Origin: Timaviella obliquedivisa GSE-PSE-MK23-08B
GTDB lineage: Bacteria; Cyanobacteriota; Cyanobacteriia; Elainellales; Elainellaceae
DNA: 64,000 nt
Direction: 5' to 3'
Assembly (NCBI GenBank): GCA_019358855.1
Contig: JAHHII010000013.1
Span: 1-64,000, forward strand
The first letter of the stretch is position 1, and the number at the start of each line of letters is the position of its first letter. The translations under genes were made by a program, and so were the position numbers. The notes beneath the pieces were generated by a model. That model worked only from the letters and a program-made list of their open reading frames with translations, searched no databases and was not told where the DNA came from. This document shows positions 55,270-64,000 of the stretch, in pieces.

Positions 55270-56847
55270 CTAGTCAAGTGCTGGGGCTTGGAGAACAGCA
55301 ATTGACTTTGATTGCTCTTGCCATTCTGCCACCGTGGTCAACGATCGCTGTAACTGAGCCGTAATGGCTTGAGTCTTAACGTCGTAAATCTGAGTCAACA
55401 GCTTAGGATAAAAGCCAATCCCAATGATGGGGATCAAGAGACAGGCAATGATAAAAACCTCACGAGGCTCAGCGTCAATTAGCGCTTCATGAGACGTGAG
55501 TTCTTTATTTTCAGGGCCATAGAAAATCTCCCGCAGCATAGAGAGTAGATAGATAGGAGTTAGAATGACCCCAACCGCCGCCAAAAGCACCACAATAACC
55601 TTGAAGGTCAGGTCGTAGGCAGAGCTAGTAGAGAAACCTACAAACACCATGAGTTCTGCCACAAAGCCGCTCATTCCAGGCATTGCCAAAGATGCCATCG
55701 AACAAGCGGTAAACATGGCAAAGATGCGAGGCATTTTTTGCCCCACTCCACCCATTTCATCCAAGATGAGAGTATGGGTGCGATCGTAAGTTGCCCCGAC
55801 TAAGAAGAAAAGACTAGCGCCAATCAAGCCGTGGGAAACCATTTGCAGCACCGCACCGCTTAAGCCCAGGTCAGTAAAGGACGAGATACCAATCAGCACG
55901 AATCCCATGTGGGAGATAGAAGAATAGGCAATTTTACGTTTGAGGTTGCGCTGGGCAAAGGAAGTTAACGCTGCATAGATAATGTTGACGATTCCTAAAA
56001 TGATCAGCACAGGGGCAAAGTAAACGTGCGCCTCTGGTAACATCTCCACGTTCATCCGAATCAGGGCATACCCGCCCATCTTCAGCAAAATACCTGCTAA
56101 GAGCATGTGAACTGGGGCAGTTGCCTCGCCGTGAGCATCGGGGAGCCAGGTGTGAAGGGGGAATATAGGGAGCTTGACCGCGTAGGCAATGAGAAATCCA
56201 GCGTAGGCGAAAAGCTGGAACTGCAACGGAAAATCCTTTTGCATAAGCGATCGCATATCAAAGGTGACGGTATCACCATAAAATGCCATCGCCAGTGCCG
56301 CTACCAAAATAAACAGTGATCCCCCTGCCGTGTACAAAATAAATTTGGTCGCTGCATACAACCGCTTCTTACCACCCCAAATTGACAGGAGCAGATAAAC
56401 CGGGATCAGTTCTAACTCCCACATGAAGAAGAACAGCAGCATATCTTGAACCGCAAAGACTCCAATCTGACCGCCATACATCGCTAGCATCAAGAAGTAA
56501 AAGAACTTCGGCTTGAGCGTAACAGGCCAAGATGCCAAGATAGCCAGGGTCGAAATGAAGCCTGTCAGTAAAATGAGCGGCATGGAGATGCCATCTGCCC
56601 CGACCGACCAACGCAGATCGAGAGAAGACACCCAGGAATAACTTTCTACCAACTGCATCTCAGAGCTAGAAAAATCGTACTGGGTGTAGAAAGCGTAGAC
56701 CATGAGAGCGAAGTTAATTAACCCCACTATCAAGGCATACCAGCGAACCGTTTTACCATCCTTATCTGGAATTAGTGGAATGAACAACGCTGCAATAATA
56801 GGGAAGAGAATTAGGGTGGTTAGCCAAGGAAAAGTAGCAGTATTCAT
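55270..56847 (-). CDS. ndhD1: NAD(P)H-quinone oxidoreductase chain 4 (NdhD1)
   Basis: NdhD is a proton-pumping antiporter-like subunit of thylakoid NDH-1. The 525-residue product has about 14 spans and the family motifs [40 protein letters not shown] and the conserved H[12 protein letters not shown] segment. Association with ndhF1 just upstream (35 bases) and sequence style place it in NDH-1L, the respiratory and cyclic-flow form, rather than the CO2-uptake NdhD3/4 group. The pair should be cotranscribed, ndhF1 first. Confidence 0.93.
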   Translation of the reverse strand: MNTATFPWLTTLILFPIIAALFIPLIPDKDGKTVRWYALIVGLINFALMVYAFYTQYDFSSSEMQLVESYSWVSSLDLRWSVGADGISMPLILLTGFISTLAILASWPVTLKPKFFYFLMLAMYGGQIGVFAVQDMLLFFFMWELELIPVYLLLSIWGGKKRLYAATKFILYTAGGSLFILVAALAMAFYGDTVTFDMRSLMQKDFPLQFQLFAYAGFLIAYAVKLPIFPLHTWLPDAHGEATAPVHMLLAGILLKMGGYALIRMNVEMLPEAHVYFAPVLIILGIVNIIYAALTSFAQRNLKRKIAYSSISHMGFVLIGISSFTDLGLSGAVLQMVSHGLIGASLFFLVGATYDRTHTLILDEMGGVGQKMPRIFAMFTACSMASLAMPGMSGFVAELMVFVGFSTSSAYDLTFKVIVVLLAAVGVILTPIYLLSMLREIFYGPENKELTSHEALIDAEPREVFIIACLLIPIIGIGFYPKLLTQIYDVKTQAITAQLQRSLTTVAEWQEQSKSIAVLQAPALD

Positions 56848-56882
56848 GGCGATTTTGTCTCAGTAGTTTGTCATTGCAGCCA

Positions 56883-58955
56883 TTAGGTAATACCAGAGAC
56901 GAGGACTAACCCTAGCACTGCCCCAAATACAATCAAGGCGTAGAACTGTACCCGTCCACTCTCTAGATACTTTAGGGATTCACCAGTGACAAGGGTGACG
57001 AAACCCGCGAGGTTGACTACCCCATCGACAATGCGAATATCTACTTCTAAGACCTGACGAGCTAGGCGACGGCTCGGTTGAACAAACAGGGTGTCATAGA
57101 GTTCGTCAAAGTACCACTTATTAAGTGAGAACTGATAGAGGGGTTTTATTTGGCTCACAAATACCCCGGCATCAATCTTCCGAGTCAAGTAAAAGAGCGA
57201 ACTTAACGTAATCCCAATCAACGCAATCCCAACGGAGCTACCTGCCATCGGCAGAAACTCTGCCCAGTCCACCTCATGGGGCACCTCGGTAATCACTTCG
57301 CTTGCCGGATGAATAAAGGCTTCAAAGTAGTTGGCAAAGGGCGTGCCGACAAGACCAATAACTATTGAGGGAATGGCTAAGGCAATTAAGGGCAGGGTCA
57401 TTGAGAGAGGAGATTCATGAGGAGAACCCTGATGATGTTCGCCATGATCGTCATGCTCCCCATGTGCCTCAGAGTCCAAGGTTAGTTCTTGAGGATTCAT
57501 GGCACCCGGACCTAAGGACATCCCCATTTTTTGCAGTTGAGCAACCTTAAGCTGTCGCTTAATGTCTTCATTATTACCTCGGAAGTCGCCTTCAAAAGTG
57601 CTGAAATACATTCGAAACATATAGAAAGCAGTAATTCCAGCCGTTAGGAAGCCGATGCCCCATAGCATTGGATTGGCAGCATAGGTTGCGCCCAAAATCT
57701 CGTCCTTTGACCAAAAACCGGCAAAGGGAGGAATCCCGGAAATTGCTAAAGTACCAATGAAAAATGTGATGGAAGTAATGGGCATATACTTCCGTAAGCC
57801 ACCCATTAGCCGCATATCTTGAGCCAATGCCGGGTCATGACCTACTACTGATTCCATGCCATGAATGACCGAGCCTGAACCCAGAAACAGCATTGCCTTA
57901 AAGTAGGCGTGAGTCATCAAGTGGAAAAGTCCTGCTCCATAAGCGCCAACGCCCATAGCCATGACCATGTAGCCTAATTGCGACATAGTGGAATATGCCA
58001 GCCCCTTTTTAATGTCGTTCTGGGTGATGGCAATGGTAGCGCCGATAAATGCTGTGACAGCGCCTGTCCAGGCAATCACGCTCATGGTTGCAGGCAAATT
58101 TTCAAAGACGGGGTACATCCGCGCCACGAGAAAGACACCAGCCGCTACCATGGTCGCTGCGTGAATGAGCGCCGAAATTGGGGTGGGGCCTTCCATGGCA
58201 TCGGGCAGCCAGACGTGAAGAGGAAACTGAGCAGACTTTGCTACAGGGCCTAGGAAAACCAGGATGGCAAAGAACGAGGCTAGACCTGCGCTGAGAGCGC
58301 CTGACTCAACAAGTGACTGCAGACGATCGCCCATGACATCAAATTCAAAGCTGCCCGTAGACCAGAACAGTGCCAATATTCCTAAAAGCAGCCCAAAGTC
58401 ACCAACGCGGTTAACAACAAACGCTTTTTGACAAGCATCTGCCGCAGCTTTGCGATCGTACCAAAAGCCAATAAGCAGGTAGGAACACATGCCTACCAGT
58501 TCCCAAAAAATGTAAACCTGCAAAAGGTTAGGACTAAGAACTAAACCCAGCATCGAAGAAGTAAACAGGCTGAGGTAGGCATAAAACCGGACATAGCCCG
58601 GATCATGTGCCATATAGCCATCCGTGTAAATCATCACAAAGAACGCTACAGTCGTGACAATCACTAGCATCATTGCTGTCAGGTGATCGACCGTATAGCC
58701 CATCTTCAGGTGAAAATCTCCTGCTGCTGCCCAGTCAATTAAATGCGTGTAGGGCGCATGTCCTTGAAGCTGACTCGACAGCAGGGCAAAAGACAGCACC
58801 ATTGCCGTTCCACAAAGAGACACAATAAACCCTGAACTTAAGCTCCGGAGTTTATTGACCGTTTTACCGTAAGAAACTAAACCTAAGCCTAACAAAGTCG
58901 CTCCTGCCAGAGGCAGAACCGGGATAATCCAGGCAAGTTGATAAATAAATTCCAT
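56883..58955 (-). CDS. ndhF1: NAD(P)H-quinone oxidoreductase chain 5 (NdhF1)
   Basis: NdhF is the largest membrane subunit of NDH-1, with a lateral helix along the membrane arm. The 690-residue product starts MEFIYQLAWIIPVLPLAGAT, has AADACQKAFVVNRVGDFGLL, AQFPLHVWLPDAMEGPTPIS and LIHAATMVAAGVFLVARMYP, and the final amphipathic region with an H-rich loop (HGEHDDHGEHHQG near residues 500-515). That His/Asp/Glu insertion is a mild oddity. It precedes ndhD1 in one operon. Confidence 0.94.
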   Translation of the reverse strand: MEFIYQLAWIIPVLPLAGATLLGLGLVSYGKTVNKLRSLSSGFIVSLCGTAMVLSFALLSSQLQGHAPYTHLIDWAAAGDFHLKMGYTVDHLTAMMLVIVTTVAFFVMIYTDGYMAHDPGYVRFYAYLSLFTSSMLGLVLSPNLLQVYIFWELVGMCSYLLIGFWYDRKAAADACQKAFVVNRVGDFGLLLGILALFWSTGSFEFDVMGDRLQSLVESGALSAGLASFFAILVFLGPVAKSAQFPLHVWLPDAMEGPTPISALIHAATMVAAGVFLVARMYPVFENLPATMSVIAWTGAVTAFIGATIAITQNDIKKGLAYSTMSQLGYMVMAMGVGAYGAGLFHLMTHAYFKAMLFLGSGSVIHGMESVVGHDPALAQDMRLMGGLRKYMPITSITFFIGTLAISGIPPFAGFWSKDEILGATYAANPMLWGIGFLTAGITAFYMFRMYFSTFEGDFRGNNEDIKRQLKVAQLQKMGMSLGPGAMNPQELTLDSEAHGEHDDHGEHHQGSPHESPLSMTLPLIALAIPSIVIGLVGTPFANYFEAFIHPASEVITEVPHEVDWAEFLPMAGSSVGIALIGITLSSLFYLTRKIDAGVFVSQIKPLYQFSLNKWYFDELYDTLFVQPSRRLARQVLEVDIRIVDGVVNLAGFVTLVTGESLKYLESGRVQFYALIVFGAVLGLVLVSGIT

Positions 58956-59179
58956 AAGTCACGCCCACTCCACAGCGCTCTATCGAGCTGGCAAAACCGC
59001 TTTTATTGTGGCATACCTAAGCTCTATAAAATTCTTAAACCAAGATGAAGTTCTCTTTAAAGTAATGACATCCAGGTTTGTAACGATAGGTTAAGACAAA
59101 CTTCACCCAAGCCCTGTTCTAGCACAGTGTGGAGTAGGTGAGGGGAAAGAACTGTTCACAGACAACTTCTTAAGAGAAA

Positions 59180-59208
59180 ATCCCCAGTTTCTCGAAAAAG
59201 TTGGGGAT
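59180..59208 (-). terminator. Terminator after the gyrB operon
   Basis: On the - strand ATCCCCA (59208-59202) pairs with TGGGGAT (59186-59180), followed by a T-rich TTTTCTCTT. The 15-base loop is large, so confidence is moderate. Confidence 0.6.
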
Positions 59209-59244
59209 CATCAATTTATAACCATTCTGCTTTGATAAATTCCT

Positions 59245-59397
59245 CTAAGCTTGAGGCAAATTTGGAAACTCAAACAGCCGACTGACCTTAATCCAAAACC
59301 CTTTGACCACATCTTCGCCGATCGCTCCATATTCTAAACTCAGAATCTCCTCTACCGCCTCATCTTCTAATTCAAGTAAGGCGGGCTGAGTATCCAT
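59245..59397 (-). CDS. 50-residue protein directly behind gyrB
   Basis: ATG at 59397-59395 follows the gyrB stop by one base and runs to TAG at 59247-59245. The 50-residue acidic product begins MDTQPALLELEDEAVEEILS and ends LFEFPNLPQA, with a single probable helix (EEILSLEYGAIGEDVVKGFW). There is no clear ribosome site, so translation would rely on coupling to gyrB. A terminator (59180-59208) lies about 40 bases later, which supports a shared transcript. I do not recognise a family. Confidence 0.5.
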   Translation of the reverse strand: MDTQPALLELEDEAVEEILSLEYGAIGEDVVKGFWIKVSRLFEFPNLPQA

Positions 59398-59398
59398 G

Positions 59399-61375
<1,977 letters not shown>

Positions 61376-61568
61376 TTAGACTTCAAAACATCAAAATATA
61401 CCAAAATTATAACACAAAAGGGTTTGAGGGGATTTTAAGACCGTTTGAGATAAAGTTTGAAACCTGGATGGATCTGGAGTGTTTCCAGAGCATTCTTAAT
61501 TCTTGCCTACTGAATTCTAATGAAGAAAACAGAATTTGCTACATCAATTTTAGCGGGGGGAGCAGCTT

Positions 61569-62489
61569 TTGAGTACTGAAGTACTATTTTCTTCACCCTT
61601 GATTGTCATCTGTGGCCCAACAGCAACTGGAAAATCGGGTTTAGCGATCGCCCTAGCCCAGCATCTCAGAAGCGCCATCGTTAGCGCCGATTCACGCCTG
61701 GTCTACCGAGAATTCAATATTGGCACCGCTAAACCATCTCCTAGCGAACAACAACAAGTCCCTCACTACTTAATTGACATCTGTGAACCGACAGAGACTT
61801 TGACCCTGGCAGAATATCAACGGCAGGCACGATCGGCGATCGCCTCCATCGAATCGCCTGCTCTATTAGTGGGCGGCACAGGCTTGTACATTCGCTCGAT
61901 CGTCAAAGGGCTAAAGATTCCGCAAGTACCGCCTCATGCGGAATTGCGATCGCAGCTTCAAGCCTTGGGGCAGCCTCAGTGTTACGACTTCCTCTGCCAG
62001 GTCGATCCGGCATCTGCCTTAAAAATTCATGCTAATGACCAGGTGCGAACGTTGCGGGCGCTAGAAGTATTCTATGTAACAGGGCAACCCATCTCTCGGC
62101 AACAGGGCGAAGAGCCACCTAGCTATCCTATTTTGCAAATTGGGCTGGATTGCTTTGAGCCAGAGGCATTAGAGCAACGGATTGCCCAACGGACAAGTGA
62201 CATGGTAGCCGCTGGGTTCGTGACAGAGGTGGAAGCGCTGTCAGAGAAATATGGGGATCTTCCACTGCTGAAAACCTTGGGGTATCGGGAGATGCAGCAA
62301 TATTTGGCAGGTGAGGTGGATTTAGAGACGGCTAAAGCTTTGACAGTGCTGCATACTCGCCAGTTTGCGAAGCAGCAGCGCACCTGGTTCCGGGCTGACC
62401 CAGCGATCGCCTGGTTTGATTCAGCGTCCTCCGATCTGCTGCCTAAAGTCTGGGATTACATTCAGCATTTTTTAACTGAAGCCCAGTAG
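61569..62489 (+). CDS. miaA: tRNA dimethylallyltransferase
   Basis: MiaA transfers dimethylallyl to A37 of tRNAs, the substrate step for MiaB. The 306-residue product has the P-loop GPTATGKSGLAIALAQ, ADSRLVYREFNIGTAKPS (D-S-x-x-x-Y-R/K), LLVGGTGLYIRSIVKGL and LKTLGYREMQQYLAG. The start is a TTG at 61569, with GGGGGGAG upstream (last base 61562, six bases before). It is divergent from gyrB. The first of three tandem 16-base repeats carries its stop codon. Confidence 0.94.
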   Translation: MSTEVLFSSPLIVICGPTATGKSGLAIALAQHLRSAIVSADSRLVYREFNIGTAKPSPSEQQQVPHYLIDICEPTETLTLAEYQRQARSAIASIESPALLVGGTGLYIRSIVKGLKIPQVPPHAELRSQLQALGQPQCYDFLCQVDPASALKIHANDQVRTLRALEVFYVTGQPISRQQGEEPPSYPILQIGLDCFEPEALEQRIAQRTSDMVAAGFVTEVEALSEKYGDLPLLKTLGYREMQQYLAGEVDLETAKALTVLHTRQFAKQQRTWFRADPAIAWFDSASSDLLPKVWDYIQHFLTEAQ

Positions 62490-62522
62490 CACTGAAGCCC
62501 AGCAGCACTGAAGCCCAGCAGC
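62475..62522 (+). repeat. Three tandem 16-bp repeats at the end of miaA
   Basis: ACTGAAGCCCAGTAGC (62475-62490) is followed by two copies of ACTGAAGCCCAGCAGC (62491-62506, 62507-62522). The first copy holds the miaA stop codon (TAG, 62487-62489); the C in later copies would read CAG there, so the array is likely a recent expansion past the stop. Confidence 0.85.
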
Positions 62523-62560
62523 AAAGCTCCCTAGACCATTAGAGAATCCAGGGAGCTTTT
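62523..62560 (+). terminator. Terminator downstream of miaA
   Basis: AAAGCTCCCT (62523-62532) pairs with AGGGAGCTTT (62550-62559), followed by a short T run. Loop of 17 bases. Confidence 0.75.
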
Positions 62561-62601
62561 GTAATGCATTCTAATTTCGAGTGTTACCCACGAGTGTTAC
62601 A

Positions 62602-64000
62602 TCAAGACTTGCCATCTTCAAAGGAGTTGAGGAAGCCCCGAATTTTTTCTGCGGCAATGTCCCGACCGCCCAAGCCAAAAGCTAGCGCTACGGCGACTGC
62701 CACCGCACCCAGCAACAAACCAAAAGCCAGGTTAACAATGCTGCTAGCAATGCCCATTTGTTGAAGAGACATTGCTGCAACAAATGCCAAAATGCAGATG
62801 CGAGCAGTTTGACCCAGCAAATTAGCCTGACGCCCCCCCGAAAGAGTAATCAGTTTGAATGCCAGGTTAGCTAAGTACAGACCTACTGCAAAGATGGCGA
62901 TACCAACCAAGACGCGCACAGAAACTGCCAAAATGCCATTCACTAAAGCGGTCAGGGCAGGCAGTCCTAAAACTTCTGTAGCAGTTACCACACCAAAGAG
63001 AATGATGCCAACCAGGGTGACAATGCCAACGATTTCCGAAGGGGTGCGGCTAGGCAGCAGGGCTTCAGTACGGGGGGTATTGATGCCCATGCCTATTTCA
63101 TCAATCGGTTGGTCAATTGGTTGAACGGGTTGAACCACGATTGGTCGGACAGGGCGAGGCAGAGGGGGAATACCTAATAAAGAAGTAATATTGTTGAACC
63201 CAATGCTGGTCAAGATGTTAGCCACCAAGTCGGAGACAAATCGCCCAATAAAGTAGAATAGCGCCACGATTAGCCCTGCCGTTAGAATCTGGGGCAGTTT
63301 CGTGAGCACTTGGTTTAACATTGCCACCGCTGGAGTAGAAATGGCGGCAATGTCGAGGGCATTGAGGGCGGCGATCGCCGTCGGAATTAGCACCAGCACA
63401 TACACAACCGTACCCAGCAGCGTCGAGAGCGACATTCCGCCCGCAGAACGGTTAAAGCCCATCCGTGCGCCTAATTGATCGGTGCCGATCGCTGCCAGCA
63501 AGTTAGTTGTAATGCCCTTGACGATCCGAGCCACCAACCAACCGATCGCCCCAATAATAATCGCTGTCAAAATCTTCGGTAGAGCCGACAGAATCTGATC
63601 AAGCAGATTTTGTACCGGAGTCAACGGCCCTTGCAGTTGCAAGACATCCAGCACTAACGGCAAGAAAAACAAGAATACAAACCAGTAGAGGGCGTTCCCC
63701 AAAGTTTCGCTAACAACGATTGGGCTTTCTCCACCCATGTCGCCAGTCTGCTGTCTCAACTTGTCGTCTAAGTTAAAGCGAGATAACCCAGTCGTCACTA
63801 GCGTCTTTGCCAGCGTTGCAATAATCCAAGCAACTCCTAGCAGCACAGCCGCAGAACCCAGACGGGGCAGATAGCTGAGGATCTGTTGCAAGAAGGCATT
63901 GAGGGGAGTTGAAACACTTTCAAGACGAAGCGCATTGAGGAATGCCACCAGTGTAAACGCCAAAATTAGCCAATAAACGGCTGTTGCCACCCACTTGCCA
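62602..64000 (-). CDS. Multi-span membrane protein with repeated conserved-TM-helix units (mechanosensitive-channel-like), 5' end outside window
   Basis: The visible 465 residues show repeated units like LSYLPRLGSAAVLLGVAWII, ILSALPKILTAIIIGAIGWL, VLTKLPQILTAGLIVALFYF, the conserved TM-helix repeat (PF05552-like) of proteins annotated as mechanosensitive ion channel family in cyanobacteria. There are 9-12 likely spans and a Pro-rich loop near PPLPRPVRPIVVQPVQ. A GTG lies at 63990, but the frame stays open (W, K, G) to the window edge, so the true start is probably beyond 64000. No MscS core domain is seen in the visible part. Confidence 0.75.
   Translation of the reverse strand, partial: GKWVATAVYWLILAFTLVAFLNALRLESVSTPLNAFLQQILSYLPRLGSAAVLLGVAWIIATLAKTLVTTGLSRFNLDDKLRQQTGDMGGESPIVVSETLGNALYWFVFLFFLPLVLDVLQLQGPLTPVQNLLDQILSALPKILTAIIIGAIGWLVARIVKGITTNLLAAIGTDQLGARMGFNRSAGGMSLSTLLGTVVYVLVLIPTAIAALNALDIAAISTPAVAMLNQVLTKLPQILTAGLIVALFYFIGRFVSDLVANILTSIGFNNITSLLGIPPLPRPVRPIVVQPVQPIDQPIDEIGMGINTPRTEALLPSRTPSEIVGIVTLVGIILFGVVTATEVLGLPALTALVNGILAVSVRVLVGIAIFAVGLYLANLAFKLITLSGGRQANLLGQTARICILAFVAAMSLQQMGIASSIVNLAFGLLLGAVAVAVALAFGLGGRDIAAEKIRGFLNSFEDGKS

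Noticed and set aside
62475-62522. Possible CRISPR array
   Set aside because: The 16-bp units are directly adjacent with no spacers and only three copies.

Overview
The window is chromosomal DNA of a filamentous, phycobilisome-containing cyanobacterium, probably a non-heterocystous Leptolyngbya-like lineage. The evidence is apcD (a phycobilisome terminal emitter), the ndhF1-ndhD1 pair of NDH-1L, pipX-pipY, sepF, cyanophycinase and, above all, hetR with a patX-like gene beside it. The HIP1 octamer GCGATCGC recurs throughout, as in many cyanobacteria. The lineage name is an inference. No heterocyst-specific or nitrogen-fixation gene is in this window.

Layout. Bases 1-1000 are decayed: a transposase start at the edge, a GNAT acetyltransferase remnant and one copy of a dispersed repeat. 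1.0-7.7 kb holds a VanY-type peptidase coupled to an AAA-less M41-type protease, apcD, miaB, a DUF6464 protein, an NTF2-like secreted protein, murG and a 53-residue small protein. 8-16.5 kb holds a methylmalonate-semialdehyde-type dehydrogenase, a deacetylase/NAGPA fusion, a large GH15-like protein, cyanophycinase and a truncated Uma2 gene. 16.7-24 kb holds a DEAD-box helicase with a DECD motif, aroA, small unknowns, a thioredoxin-like ferredoxin, a LapA-like protein, a lipoprotein and rsmI. 24-31.9 kb holds a sugar transferase, a PfkB kinase, a CysQ-like phosphatase, a PEP-CTERM protein, an FG-GAP/RTX protein and a DUF2358 protein. 31.9-38.9 kb is a molybdate uptake locus (modA, fused modBC) and a degenerate histidine kinase, bracketed by two paralogous FAD oxidoreductases.

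39-48 kb is a housekeeping run in one direction: der, an EcfT/CbiQ-like protein, pipX, pipY, sepF, proC, a PucC-like transporter, an inositol-phosphatase-like enzyme and a DUF4168 protein. It is followed by a fructokinase-like gene and a third, exported FAD oxidoreductase. 51-55 kb is the most interesting part: a 65-residue secreted-type peptide gene ending in HRGSGR (patX-like), then hetR, then a C-terminal processing protease, all on the + strand with long AT-rich spacers. HetR is the regulator of cell differentiation and RGSGR peptides are its known inhibitors, so this looks like a compact signal-receptor locus. 55-64 kb, mostly on the - strand, holds ndhD1, ndhF1, gyrB with a tiny gene directly behind it, miaA (+), and a multi-span membrane protein cut by the window edge.

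Functionally, miaA and miaB supply successive steps of the same tRNA A37 modification, pipX/pipY link to nitrogen control, and ndhF1/ndhD1 with apcD serve the photosynthetic membrane. No tRNA, rRNA or CRISPR array was seen. All assignments come from reading the sequence and remembered family features; no database search was run.
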